Positions 32,169 through 39,119 of a DNA stretch of 43,371 bases are shown one piece after another. Numbering within the stretch: position 1 is the first letter of the stretch; every line of letters starts with the position of its first letter. Below the pieces are notes generated by a model. The model was not told where the DNA came from. It did not search any database and worked only from the letters and a program-made list of their open reading frames with translations. A program made the position numbers and the translations under genes. This DNA comes from Herbaspirillum sp. (GTDB taxonomy: Bacteria; Pseudomonadota; Gammaproteobacteria; Burkholderiales; Burkholderiaceae_D): contig JAQGNR010000025.1 of the NCBI GenBank assembly GCA_028291765.1, positions 1 through 43,371 on the forward strand. The letters run 5' to 3'.

Positions 32169-33071
32169 ATGAAAGCTGCCAAATTTGCGATTCCGTTGTT
32201 AATTGCAGTTGCTTACGGTCCGGCCCAGGGATTGGCCACGCCAATCTTGGACACGGCGGGAGCCTTCGCGGTCCTAGGCGGCTCGGCGACGACCAACACC
32301 GGGGCAACTACCATCATTGGAGATTATGGTGTCTCCCCAGGTAGTTCGCTTGCTATGACGGGCGTCACCCTCACAGGGACGCCGCACCCAACTGATGCAG
32401 TCGCGCAGCAGGCACAGAGTGACCTCACCACCGCATACGCTGCTCTTAAAGGCCTATCCGGTCTCAGCTTGACTGGTCAGGATCTTGGCGGACTGAACCT
32501 CGGGCCGGGCGTCTATTCTTTCGCTACCTCGGCTGACTTGACCGGCACACTCACGCTCAACGCCGGGGGCGCGGCCAATGCGCTTTTCGTTTTCGACATA
32601 GGTACTACGCTTACGACTGCAAGCGGCCCGGGTAGCGCGGCTGTTCAAATTATCAATCCGGGCGCCAATGACGCCGTGTATTGGGTGGTAGGCAGCGCCG
32701 CGACCCTTGGTACGTACACTTCGTTCGAAGGAAATATTCTCGCGCTCAGCCAAATCGCCCTGCAAACCGGCGCCACAATCGGCTGCGGAAGAGCCTTGAA
32801 TCAAACGCCTGGTCCGGTGACGATGGATACCAACACCATCTCCATTGGCTGCTCTGGCGTTACGGGGGAAGGGCGCAGCAATGGCTTGAGCGGCGGCACC
32901 AGCCTTGAGTTTTCAGGTGGCGAGATCGTAATTGCGGGAACCGAAACGATCCTGTCCGTTCCCGGCACGATCCTGTCGTCCGCAGTTCCGGAGCCGGGCA
33001 CCCTTGTACTTTTCGGCTTCGGACTGATGGGGTTGTTTGCCTCTAGAAAAAATTTATTTCCCGTCGCTTGA
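32169..33071 (+). CDS. DUF3494 ice-binding-like protein with PEP-CTERM anchor
   Basis: A 300-residue exported protein. Signal peptide MKAAKFAIPLLIAVAYGPAQ is followed by the DUF3494 beta-solenoid pattern: AGAFAVLGGSATTNTGATTI, IGDYGVSPGSS, AYAALKGLSGL, GGLNLGPGVYSFATSADLTG and YWVVGSAATLGTYTSFEGNI. The C-terminus VPEPGTLVLFGFGLMGLFAS plus Arg-Lys is a canonical PEP-CTERM sorting signal, recognised by an exosortase (not in this window). DUF3494 proteins include ice-binding and antifreeze proteins and some adhesins. GGGGA lies eight bases before the ATG. The flanks 31900-32168 and 33072-33326 hold no other gene. Confidence 0.9.
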   Translation: MKAAKFAIPLLIAVAYGPAQGLATPILDTAGAFAVLGGSATTNTGATTIIGDYGVSPGSSLAMTGVTLTGTPHPTDAVAQQAQSDLTTAYAALKGLSGLSLTGQDLGGLNLGPGVYSFATSADLTGTLTLNAGGAANALFVFDIGTTLTTASGPGSAAVQIINPGANDAVYWVVGSAATLGTYTSFEGNILALSQIALQTGATIGCGRALNQTPGPVTMDTNTISIGCSGVTGEGRSNGLSGGTSLEFSGGEIVIAGTETILSVPGTILSSAVPEPGTLVLFGFGLMGLFASRKNLFPVA

Positions 33072-33326
33072 CGGCTTGCGCCGCCAGCCATCGGGGTTTC
33101 CCATTTTGATTACCAACACTATGCCGCGCCAGACCCCTCCGCTTTTCGTCTGCCGATTAGTTTGATATCGCCACAGCAAATACACGTCTCTATTTCACCT
33201 ACGTGGGATTAGGTTTTTTGCTGATCGCGACAGCAGCCACGGCACTCAATAATAGTAAAGCGTCCCGTGGCATCCGGGCATCCTTCCCCAACGGCAAAAC
33301 GCGCTTTTTTTATCGAGGAGCACGCC

Positions 33327-35984
33327 ATGCCTATCCGGAACCCTGAAGAATTTCTCAGTGCCGCCGTGGTAGATATTGGCCCTAAAAAATTCGCAACAAA
33401 GCGCTCCAAGCGAAAGTTTAAAGTTTCATCGTCGTCACATCTGCAATCGCAGCCAGGCTTCGTGCAAGTGCGTGGAGCCCGTGAGCATAATTTGAAGAAT
33501 GTCGATGTGGACATCCCGCGCGACGCCTTGGTGGTGTTTACCGGGGTCTCCGGGTCAGGGAAATCTTCCTTGGCATTCGGGACCCTGTACGCAGAGGCGC
33601 AGCGTCGCTATCTGGAATCTGTCTCCCCCTATGCCCGGCGTTTGTTCCATCAAATGCCGGTGCCAAAGGTGGCAGAGATCACAGGTCTGCCGCCGGCGGT
33701 GGCATTGCAGCAGCAGCGAGGTTCTCCCACGACGCGCTCGTCGGTCGGCAGCGTCACTACGCTCTCCAATTCTTTACGCATGCTGTATTCGCGCGCCGGC
33801 GATTACCCACCCAAACAGCCGCTGTTATATGCCGAGTCGTTTTCGCCAAATACGATTGAGGGCGCTTGTCCGCGCTGCCACGGCCTGGGGAGAGTGTACG
33901 AAGCCACCGAGCAGTCGATGGTGCCGGATGACACGCTGACCATTCGCGAGCGGGCCATTGCGGCCTGGCCGACCGCGTGGCACGGGCAGAATCTGCGCGA
34001 CATCCTGGTGACGCTCGGCTACGACGTCGATACGCCATGGCGCGAGATGTCGAAGAAAGACCGTAACTGGATTTTGTTTAGCGACGAGCAGCCGGTTGTA
34101 CCGGTATATGCCGGGTTCACACCAGCGGAAGTCCGCCAGGCGCTAAAGCGCAAGGAAGATCCGAGCTATCAGGGCACGTTCACCAGCGCGCAGAAGTATG
34201 TGATGCAGACGTTTGCAAACACCGAGAGCGCGTCGATGAAGAAGCGCGTGGCGCAATATATGGTCGGCAAAGATTGCCCCTTGTGCAAGGGAAAAAGGCT
34301 CCGCCCCGAGTCACTGTCCGTGACCTTCGCCGGCTACGATATTGCCGACATATCGCGCTTGTCCTTTGCGCAACTGGCGGATATTTTCAGACCTCTGGTC
34401 TCGGCCCGATCCGGCAAATTGCCGGCGAAGCAATCGGGCAAACAAGCCGCCGAGGCAAAAGCTCACCCAGAGAAGCAGATCGTGAAAGAGCGTATTGCTG
34501 CCGATCTGGTCGCGCGTCTGGATGTGTTGCTGGAACTTGGGCTAGGCTATCTGACGCTGGAACGTAGTACGCCGACCCTATCTCCAGGCGAGCTGCAGCG
34601 GCTACGACTGGGGACGCAAGTGCGTTCCAATCTATTTGGTGTCATCTACGTGCTCGACGAGCCCTCAGCCGGATTGCACCCAGCCGACACCGAGGCGTTG
34701 CTACGCGCCCTGGATCGTCTGAAGGCGTCCGGCAATTCGCTGTTTGTGGTTGAGCACGCCCTTGATGTCATCCGACATGCCGATTGGATCGTCGACGTCG
34801 GGCCAGCCGCCGGTGAACAGGGTGGGCATATCCTCTATAGCGGCGCACCAGCAGGTCTGGAAGCAGTGGTGACTTCCGAAACTGCGCGCTATTTGTTCGC
34901 ACGCGATCAGGCTCCGTTACGCCAACCCCGTGCGCCTGAAGGATTCCTGAAGTTACGCCATGTGACACGCAACAATCTCGACAATCTTGATGTCGATTTT
35001 CCGCTCGGCGTGTTGACGAGCGTTACGGGCGTTTCCGGATCGGGTAAATCCAGTCTCGTCAGCCAAGTGTTGGTCGATCTGGTGACGCAGGCGCTCGGCC
35101 AGACGCTGGCAGAGGAGTCGAAAGAGGACGGCGAGGAATACGTCGAGGAAATAGAGTCGCACGGTCGGATCGCCGAAGGAGTGGAGCGGATCAAAAGACT
35201 CATTCGTGTCGACCAAAAGCCGATCGGCAGAACACCCCGCTCCAACCTGGCGACATACACCGGCTTGTTCGATCATGTGCGGCGCATATTCGCTGCCACC
35301 AAGGCGGCGCGCACACGCGGCTACGACGCCGGCCACTTTTCCTTCAATGTCGCGAAGGGACGTTGTCCCACGTGCGAGGGGGAAGGCTCCGTGATGGTCG
35401 AACTACTTTTCCTGCCGAGCGTTTATGCGCCATGTCCTGCTTGCCACGGCGCGAGATACGGCCCAAAGACATTGGAGATACGCTACCGCGATCGAAACAT
35501 CGCGGACGTTCTCGGCATGACGGTGGATGGCGCAGAGGCATTCTTTGCCGATGAACCGCAAGTCCAGCGCTCGCTGAACATGTTGCAGGAAGTGGGTTTA
35601 GGCTACCTGCGACTCGGACAACCCGCGACCGAACTCTCGGGTGGGGAAGCGCAACGCATTAAACTCGCGACTGAATTGCAGCGTGCCAGACGCGGTGATC
35701 TGCTTTATGTGCTTGACGAACCCACCACTGGGCTGCACCCGGCTGACGTCGAAAAGCTAGTCGCACAATTGCATACGTTGGCTGACGCAGGCAACACCGT
35801 TGTTGTCGTCGAACACAATATGCGCGTCGTCGCCGCCAGCGATTGGGTGATCGATATCGGACCGGGTGCAGGCGAGGATGGCGGTATGGTGGTTGCCAGT
35901 GGGGTACCTTCTGATCTAGCTAAATTCCGGCAAAGCAGGACCGCATCATATCTGGCCCGGTTTCTGCGTGAACATTGCGACTAG
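33327..35984 (+). CDS. UvrA paralogue (excinuclease ABC subunit A-like ATPase)
   Basis: An 885-residue tandem ABC ATPase. The first Walker A GVSGSGKSS is at about 73-81, with the following YLESVSPYARRLFHQM, and the second lies near residue 570. Signatures are LSPGELQRLRLGTQ (about 420) and LSGGEAQRIKLATELQ (about 770); Walker B-type VLDEPSAGLHPAD and VLDEPTTGLHPAD. Zinc-type CxxC pairs occur at CPRCHG, CPLCKG, CPTCEG and CPACHG. It is shorter than canonical UvrA (~940) and its UvrB-interaction region is divergent, pointing to a UvrA2-type protein linked to damage or drug tolerance. GAGGAG precedes ATG 33327; the upstream frame from 33267 lacks such a site. It stands alone. Confidence 0.88.
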   Translation: MPIRNPEEFLSAAVVDIGPKKFATKRSKRKFKVSSSSHLQSQPGFVQVRGAREHNLKNVDVDIPRDALVVFTGVSGSGKSSLAFGTLYAEAQRRYLESVSPYARRLFHQMPVPKVAEITGLPPAVALQQQRGSPTTRSSVGSVTTLSNSLRMLYSRAGDYPPKQPLLYAESFSPNTIEGACPRCHGLGRVYEATEQSMVPDDTLTIRERAIAAWPTAWHGQNLRDILVTLGYDVDTPWREMSKKDRNWILFSDEQPVVPVYAGFTPAEVRQALKRKEDPSYQGTFTSAQKYVMQTFANTESASMKKRVAQYMVGKDCPLCKGKRLRPESLSVTFAGYDIADISRLSFAQLADIFRPLVSARSGKLPAKQSGKQAAEAKAHPEKQIVKERIAADLVARLDVLLELGLGYLTLERSTPTLSPGELQRLRLGTQVRSNLFGVIYVLDEPSAGLHPADTEALLRALDRLKASGNSLFVVEHALDVIRHADWIVDVGPAAGEQGGHILYSGAPAGLEAVVTSETARYLFARDQAPLRQPRAPEGFLKLRHVTRNNLDNLDVDFPLGVLTSVTGVSGSGKSSLVSQVLVDLVTQALGQTLAEESKEDGEEYVEEIESHGRIAEGVERIKRLIRVDQKPIGRTPRSNLATYTGLFDHVRRIFAATKAARTRGYDAGHFSFNVAKGRCPTCEGEGSVMVELLFLPSVYAPCPACHGARYGPKTLEIRYRDRNIADVLGMTVDGAEAFFADEPQVQRSLNMLQEVGLGYLRLGQPATELSGGEAQRIKLATELQRARRGDLLYVLDEPTTGLHPADVEKLVAQLHTLADAGNTVVVVEHNMRVVAASDWVIDIGPGAGEDGGMVVASGVPSDLAKFRQSRTASYLARFLREHCD

Positions 35985-36048
35985 AACCCTCTTCATCTTC
36001 CTTTAGTTGGATCCTGCGATGGTCACGCGAGCGATGATAAGACATTCG

Positions 36049-36076
36049 AAAAAAAGCCCTTGCGCTGGCAAGGGCT
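36049..36076 (-). terminator. Rho-independent terminator of the PRC-barrel gene
   Basis: On the minus strand AGCCCTTGC (36076-36068), loop CAGC, GCAAGGGCT (36063-36055) is followed by seven T residues. It lies about 70 bp past the PRC-barrel stop. On the plus strand there is no T run, so it is mainly one-directional. Confidence 0.85.
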
Positions 36077-36143
36077 AAATAACGGTTAGGGTCCACGTTG
36101 CTAGGAAGAGGAATTTAGCGTTGACGGAGACGGATAGTCGGGG

Positions 36144-36569
36144 TTACGCGAGAGTATCGTCGAATTCTGATGTGGTGCCGTAGTAAGAATGAATTTCTTT
36201 GGCCCAGACCAGATCGGCCATATTGGGCCAGTTATCCTTATCGAAACCAGGCGCACTTTTGAGACGATCTTTTTCCACATTCAATATGAAACGCTTATTT
36301 GCCGGATCTAGCGTCAGGGCGCTCCAAGGCACCGCGAAGAGTTTTTCTCCCATGCCGAGAAAGCCGCCGAAGGACAATACCGCGTAGCGTACTTTACCGC
36401 TTCTGGTATCCAGCATTATTTCTTTAATGTCGCCCAAATCTTCATCATGTTGGTTACAGACATCGTTTCCGATGAGGGTGTCGGCGCCCATTAAGTCCGG
36501 GCCCGGCCCTTTGCCAATGTTGCTTTTGTACATGCCATAGGTGTCACGATCTTCGTAATTCATGCTCAT
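36144..36569 (-). CDS. PRC-barrel domain protein
   Basis: A 141-residue protein with a central PRC-barrel: MGADTLIGNDVCNQHDEDLG, DIKEIMLDTRSGKVRYAVLS, FGGFLGMGEKLFAVPWSALT. This small beta-barrel occurs in photosynthetic reaction centre H subunits, RimM and many stress-associated single-domain proteins, where it mediates protein contacts. AAGGAG lies six bases before ATG 36569; nearby alternatives at 36575 and 36563 are possible. No signal peptide. It has its own terminator and appears monocistronic. The specific role is unknown. Confidence 0.85.
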   Translation of the reverse strand: MSMNYEDRDTYGMYKSNIGKGPGPDLMGADTLIGNDVCNQHDEDLGDIKEIMLDTRSGKVRYAVLSFGGFLGMGEKLFAVPWSALTLDPANKRFILNVEKDRLKSAPGFDKDNWPNMADLVWAKEIHSYYGTTSEFDDTLA

Positions 36570-36791
36570 GTTCATCTCCTTCAATAGATATTGTTAATGA
36601 CCTTTTTAAAGTCATTCTTTCGATCGCCGTTCAATTCCCGTGTGACATCAGCGGTCTAGAGCTATCTGCGAAGTGACCGAGGCCATCAATTTACTTGCGC
36701 CGCAATTCTAGGCAGATGGGACAAATCATAACGAACGGACTGATTAGTAAATATAGGAGGTGGAAGGTTTCTCATGTAGGAGAACGTGGAA

Positions 36792-37133
36792 TTAAATCAA
36801 GCCCTGCGATCCCGCCGGGATGTCGTTGCGCATGTGCACGCAATGTAACTCCCGTAAATTAGTGTAATTGGTCATAGGCTCATGCAATTGGGTTGAAGGG
36901 AAATCAGGTGTGGTCCCGCATGCCATAAGCTTAAATCCAAATATTTGCGATAAACATTTCGTCACACTTGAAATGGTCTGTCGTTGACAAATTTCCATCG
37001 TTAAATAAGATAAGTGCGTATATGGAGATTCGCATGAAAAAGAATTATCAGAAGCAGAATAATTGCGAAAATCGGAAAGATGATCGATATAAGTAGTCGA
37101 TTTGGCGTGACAGATGGCTACACTGGATGACAT
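36792..37133 (-). CDS. Hypothetical protein, 113 residues
   Basis: An unrecognised, Ser/Thr- and Cys-rich protein (six Cys over its length), for example FSCESPYTHLSYLTMEICQR and GFKLMACGTTPDFPS. AGGAG lies eight bases before ATG 37133, which is why this start is preferred to 37169. It is divergent from a 41-residue gene with only 57 bp between the two starts. Codon use is AT-rich compared with core genes. It may be a genuine orphan or a chance frame. Confidence 0.4.
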   Translation of the reverse strand: MSSSVAICHAKSTTYIDHLSDFRNYSASDNSFSCESPYTHLSYLTMEICQRQTISSVTKCLSQIFGFKLMACGTTPDFPSTQLHEPMTNYTNLRELHCVHMRNDIPAGSQGLI

Positions 37134-37190
37134 CGCCGTTTCTCCTATATAGAAGGAAACTGGGGGCATTCAACTATATTCGGAGTCTAT

Positions 37191-37316
37191 ATGGAACAGA
37201 ATACGAAAACCAAACAGCCTGAGCCACGGCCATATAATCAGAATGGCAATGTTGGCTTCATCGGATATATTTTGAGCTTGGATAAGAAGATGAAAGCGCA
37301 AAAACTTGCTAAATAA
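37191..37316 (+). CDS. Small protein of 41 residues
   Basis: The frame MEQNTKTKQPEPRPYNQNGN then VGFIGYILSLDKKMKAQKLA ends in K and TAA. CGGAG lies five bases before the ATG and a strong terminator follows 19 bp after the stop, so this has the full anatomy of an expressed gene despite its size. The protein is basic, Pro/Asn-rich at the N-terminus with a short hydrophobic patch (VGFIGYIL). No family was recognised. Confidence 0.55.
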   Translation: MEQNTKTKQPEPRPYNQNGNVGFIGYILSLDKKMKAQKLAK

Positions 37317-37334
37317 AATGTGCGCACCAATATG

Positions 37335-37364
37335 AAAGCCCTCAGGAATGAGGGCTTTTATTTT
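37335..37364 (+). terminator. Rho-independent terminator of the 41-residue gene
   Basis: AAAGCCCTCA (37335-37344), loop GGAA, TGAGGGCTTT (37349-37358), then TATTTT. The ten-base-pair stem is perfect, with a T-rich tail. Confidence 0.9.
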
Positions 37365-37415
37365 GGAATTGCAGTAGGCGCTTTAATCGATTCTTTCAAT
37401 CGTAGATACCAGGTC

Positions 37416-37538
37416 TTGCAAACTTCAATGCGGTCGAGATGATCAAAAATGCGATGGCCACTTTCTCCTAGGTGTGATGGCTTGTCACCAAGCACATTCC
37501 GGAAGCTTATGTTGGACCTTTCTATTTTTCCAAGCCGG
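37416..37538. repeat. Island-type repeat outside the island
   Basis: CTTGCAAACTTCAATGCGGTC, ATGATCAAAAATGCGATGGCC, CTTTCTCCTAGGTGTGATGG and AAGCTTATGTTGGACCTTTC follow the same order as the sequence at 9395-9500 and its relatives. It lies in the ~528-bp gap before the efflux operon, which holds no clear gene; a 66-codon minus frame there (37641-37841) is not convincing. Confidence 0.65.
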
Positions 37539-37761
37539 GCGACAGCAGATTTTTACAACTTTTCCGTCGTTGTTTCCGCGCGCTAAACGGTCCTCTGCAC
37601 ACATTATTGAAGGCGTGTATTATCCGACGGCTGTGATCAGTCAGTGTTCAATCGGGGGGTCATTATTGCGGAGCCGGTATTTATTTATCGCTGCAATCGC
37701 ATTAGGAACGTACCGATAAACGCCCTGGCGCGACAAAGTGAGCACCTGTGTCGATACCTCG

Positions 37762-37779
37762 GTTTTCGAAGCCGAAAAC
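37762..37779. promoter_or_regulatory. Inverted repeat upstream of the RND operon
   Basis: GTTTTCG (37762-37768) and CGAAAAC (37773-37779) flank a four-base centre, about 115 bp upstream of the adaptor gene. The position suits an operator for a TetR- or MarR-type repressor, but no regulator gene is adjacent within the window. Confidence 0.35.
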
Positions 37780-37892
37780 GGTGCGAAAACCCGGCGCGAA
37801 AAGCTACATAGAAAGGAGCAAGATAGGCGTTGTGCGTTCATACGCCGGTCCTTCTTGCATATTTATCCAATACCGATAATTGAAGGCGGTTT

Positions 37893-39104
37893 ATGTACGT
37901 CAAACGGTTTCCCTTACACTTAATATGCGCCGTATCGGCTGCCGTGGTTCTTGCAGCTTGCGGACCAAAACCACCACCGCCAGCTCCGAAGACGCCTGAA
38001 GTCGGCGTCTTCACCGTTGAGCCAAGCGCGGTGCCGGTAATCAGCGATCTGCCGGGCCGTACCAGTGCTTTCCTGGTCTCGCAGGTGCGCTCGCGGGTCG
38101 ATGGCATCGTGCTGCGCCGGGAATTCACGGAGGGCTCCGATGTCAAGGCCGGTCAGCGTCTGTACAAGATCGATCCGGCGCCCTACATCGCCGCACTCAA
38201 TACTGCCAAAGCGGTGCTCTCCAAAGCCCAGGCCAATCTGGTGACGCAGAACGCGCAGGTGGCACGCTTCAAGGTACTTGTAGCCGGCAACGCCGTAAGC
38301 AAGCAGGACTACGACAACGCCGTGGCCACGCAAGGCCAGGCCGTCTCCGATGTGGACGCCGGCCGCGCCGCGGTCGACACGGCAACAATCAATCTCGGTT
38401 ATACCGATGTCACCGCACCGGTCTCGGGCCGGGTCGGTCTGTCGCAGGTCACGCCGGGCGCCTTTGTGCAGGCCAGCCAGGCAACGCTGATGGCCACCAT
38501 ACAGCAGCTCGATCCGGTGTATGTCGATATGGCGCAGTCAAGCGTCGACGGGCTTGCGCTGCGCCGCCAGGTGCAGGAAGGACGCCTGCAAACCAATGGC
38601 GCCAACGCCGCCAAGGTCACGCTGGTGCTTGAAGACGGCCGCAGCTATCCGGAAATCGGCAAGCTGCAGTTCTCTGACGTGAGCGTCAATGCCGGCACGG
38701 GTTCGGTTACCGTGCGCGCGATCTTCCCGAACAAGAAAGGCACGCTGCTGCCCGGCATGTTCGTGCGCGCCCATATCGACGAAGGCGTCAACGACAAGGC
38801 GCTTGTGGTGCCGCAGATCGGCGTGTCGCACGACGCCAGGGGATTGCCTACCGCGCTGGTGGTAGGCCCCGATAACAAGGTCGCAACCCGCTCGCTCGTC
38901 ACCTCGGGCACCTACGGCAGCAACTGGGTAGTCGAGAGCGGTCTCAACCCGGGCGATCGCGTGATCGTCGACGGCGTGGACAAAGCAAAACCCGGTTCAA
39001 TCGTCAAGACGGTCGCCGCCGTACTGCCCGCACCGGCGGCCGACGCTAACGGCGCTAGTGCAGAGGGGGCGGCTGCCGTCCCCGATGCATCCAGCTCGAA
39101 ATAA
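37893..39104 (+). CDS. RND efflux periplasmic adaptor (AcrA/MexA family lipoprotein)
   Basis: A 403-residue membrane-fusion protein. The lipoprotein signal ends at the lipobox VLAAC with Cys23, followed by a Pro-rich stretch. The lipoyl-like halves (VRSRVDGIVLRREFTEGSDV, VTAPVSGRVGLSQVTPGAFV) flank a helical hairpin with AVLSKAQANLVTQNAQVARF. The beta-barrel has GTGSVTVRAIFPNKKGTLLP. The last ~25 residues are Ala-rich and variable. It bridges the inner-membrane pump and outer-membrane factor. AAGGCGG precedes the ATG, and the pump gene starts 15 bp after its stop. Confidence 0.92.
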   Translation: MYVKRFPLHLICAVSAAVVLAACGPKPPPPAPKTPEVGVFTVEPSAVPVISDLPGRTSAFLVSQVRSRVDGIVLRREFTEGSDVKAGQRLYKIDPAPYIAALNTAKAVLSKAQANLVTQNAQVARFKVLVAGNAVSKQDYDNAVATQGQAVSDVDAGRAAVDTATINLGYTDVTAPVSGRVGLSQVTPGAFVQASQATLMATIQQLDPVYVDMAQSSVDGLALRRQVQEGRLQTNGANAAKVTLVLEDGRSYPEIGKLQFSDVSVNAGTGSVTVRAIFPNKKGTLLPGMFVRAHIDEGVNDKALVVPQIGVSHDARGLPTALVVGPDNKVATRSLVTSGTYGSNWVVESGLNPGDRVIVDGVDKAKPGSIVKTVAAVLPAPAADANGASAEGAAAVPDASSSK

Positions 39105-39119
39105 CAAGGAATCAGCCTC

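Noticed and set aside
37641-37841. 66-codon minus frame with LSRQGVYRYVP, faintly like a resolvase helix-turn-helix
   Set aside because: Too short, no good ribosome binding site, and the rest of the frame does not resemble a recombinase.
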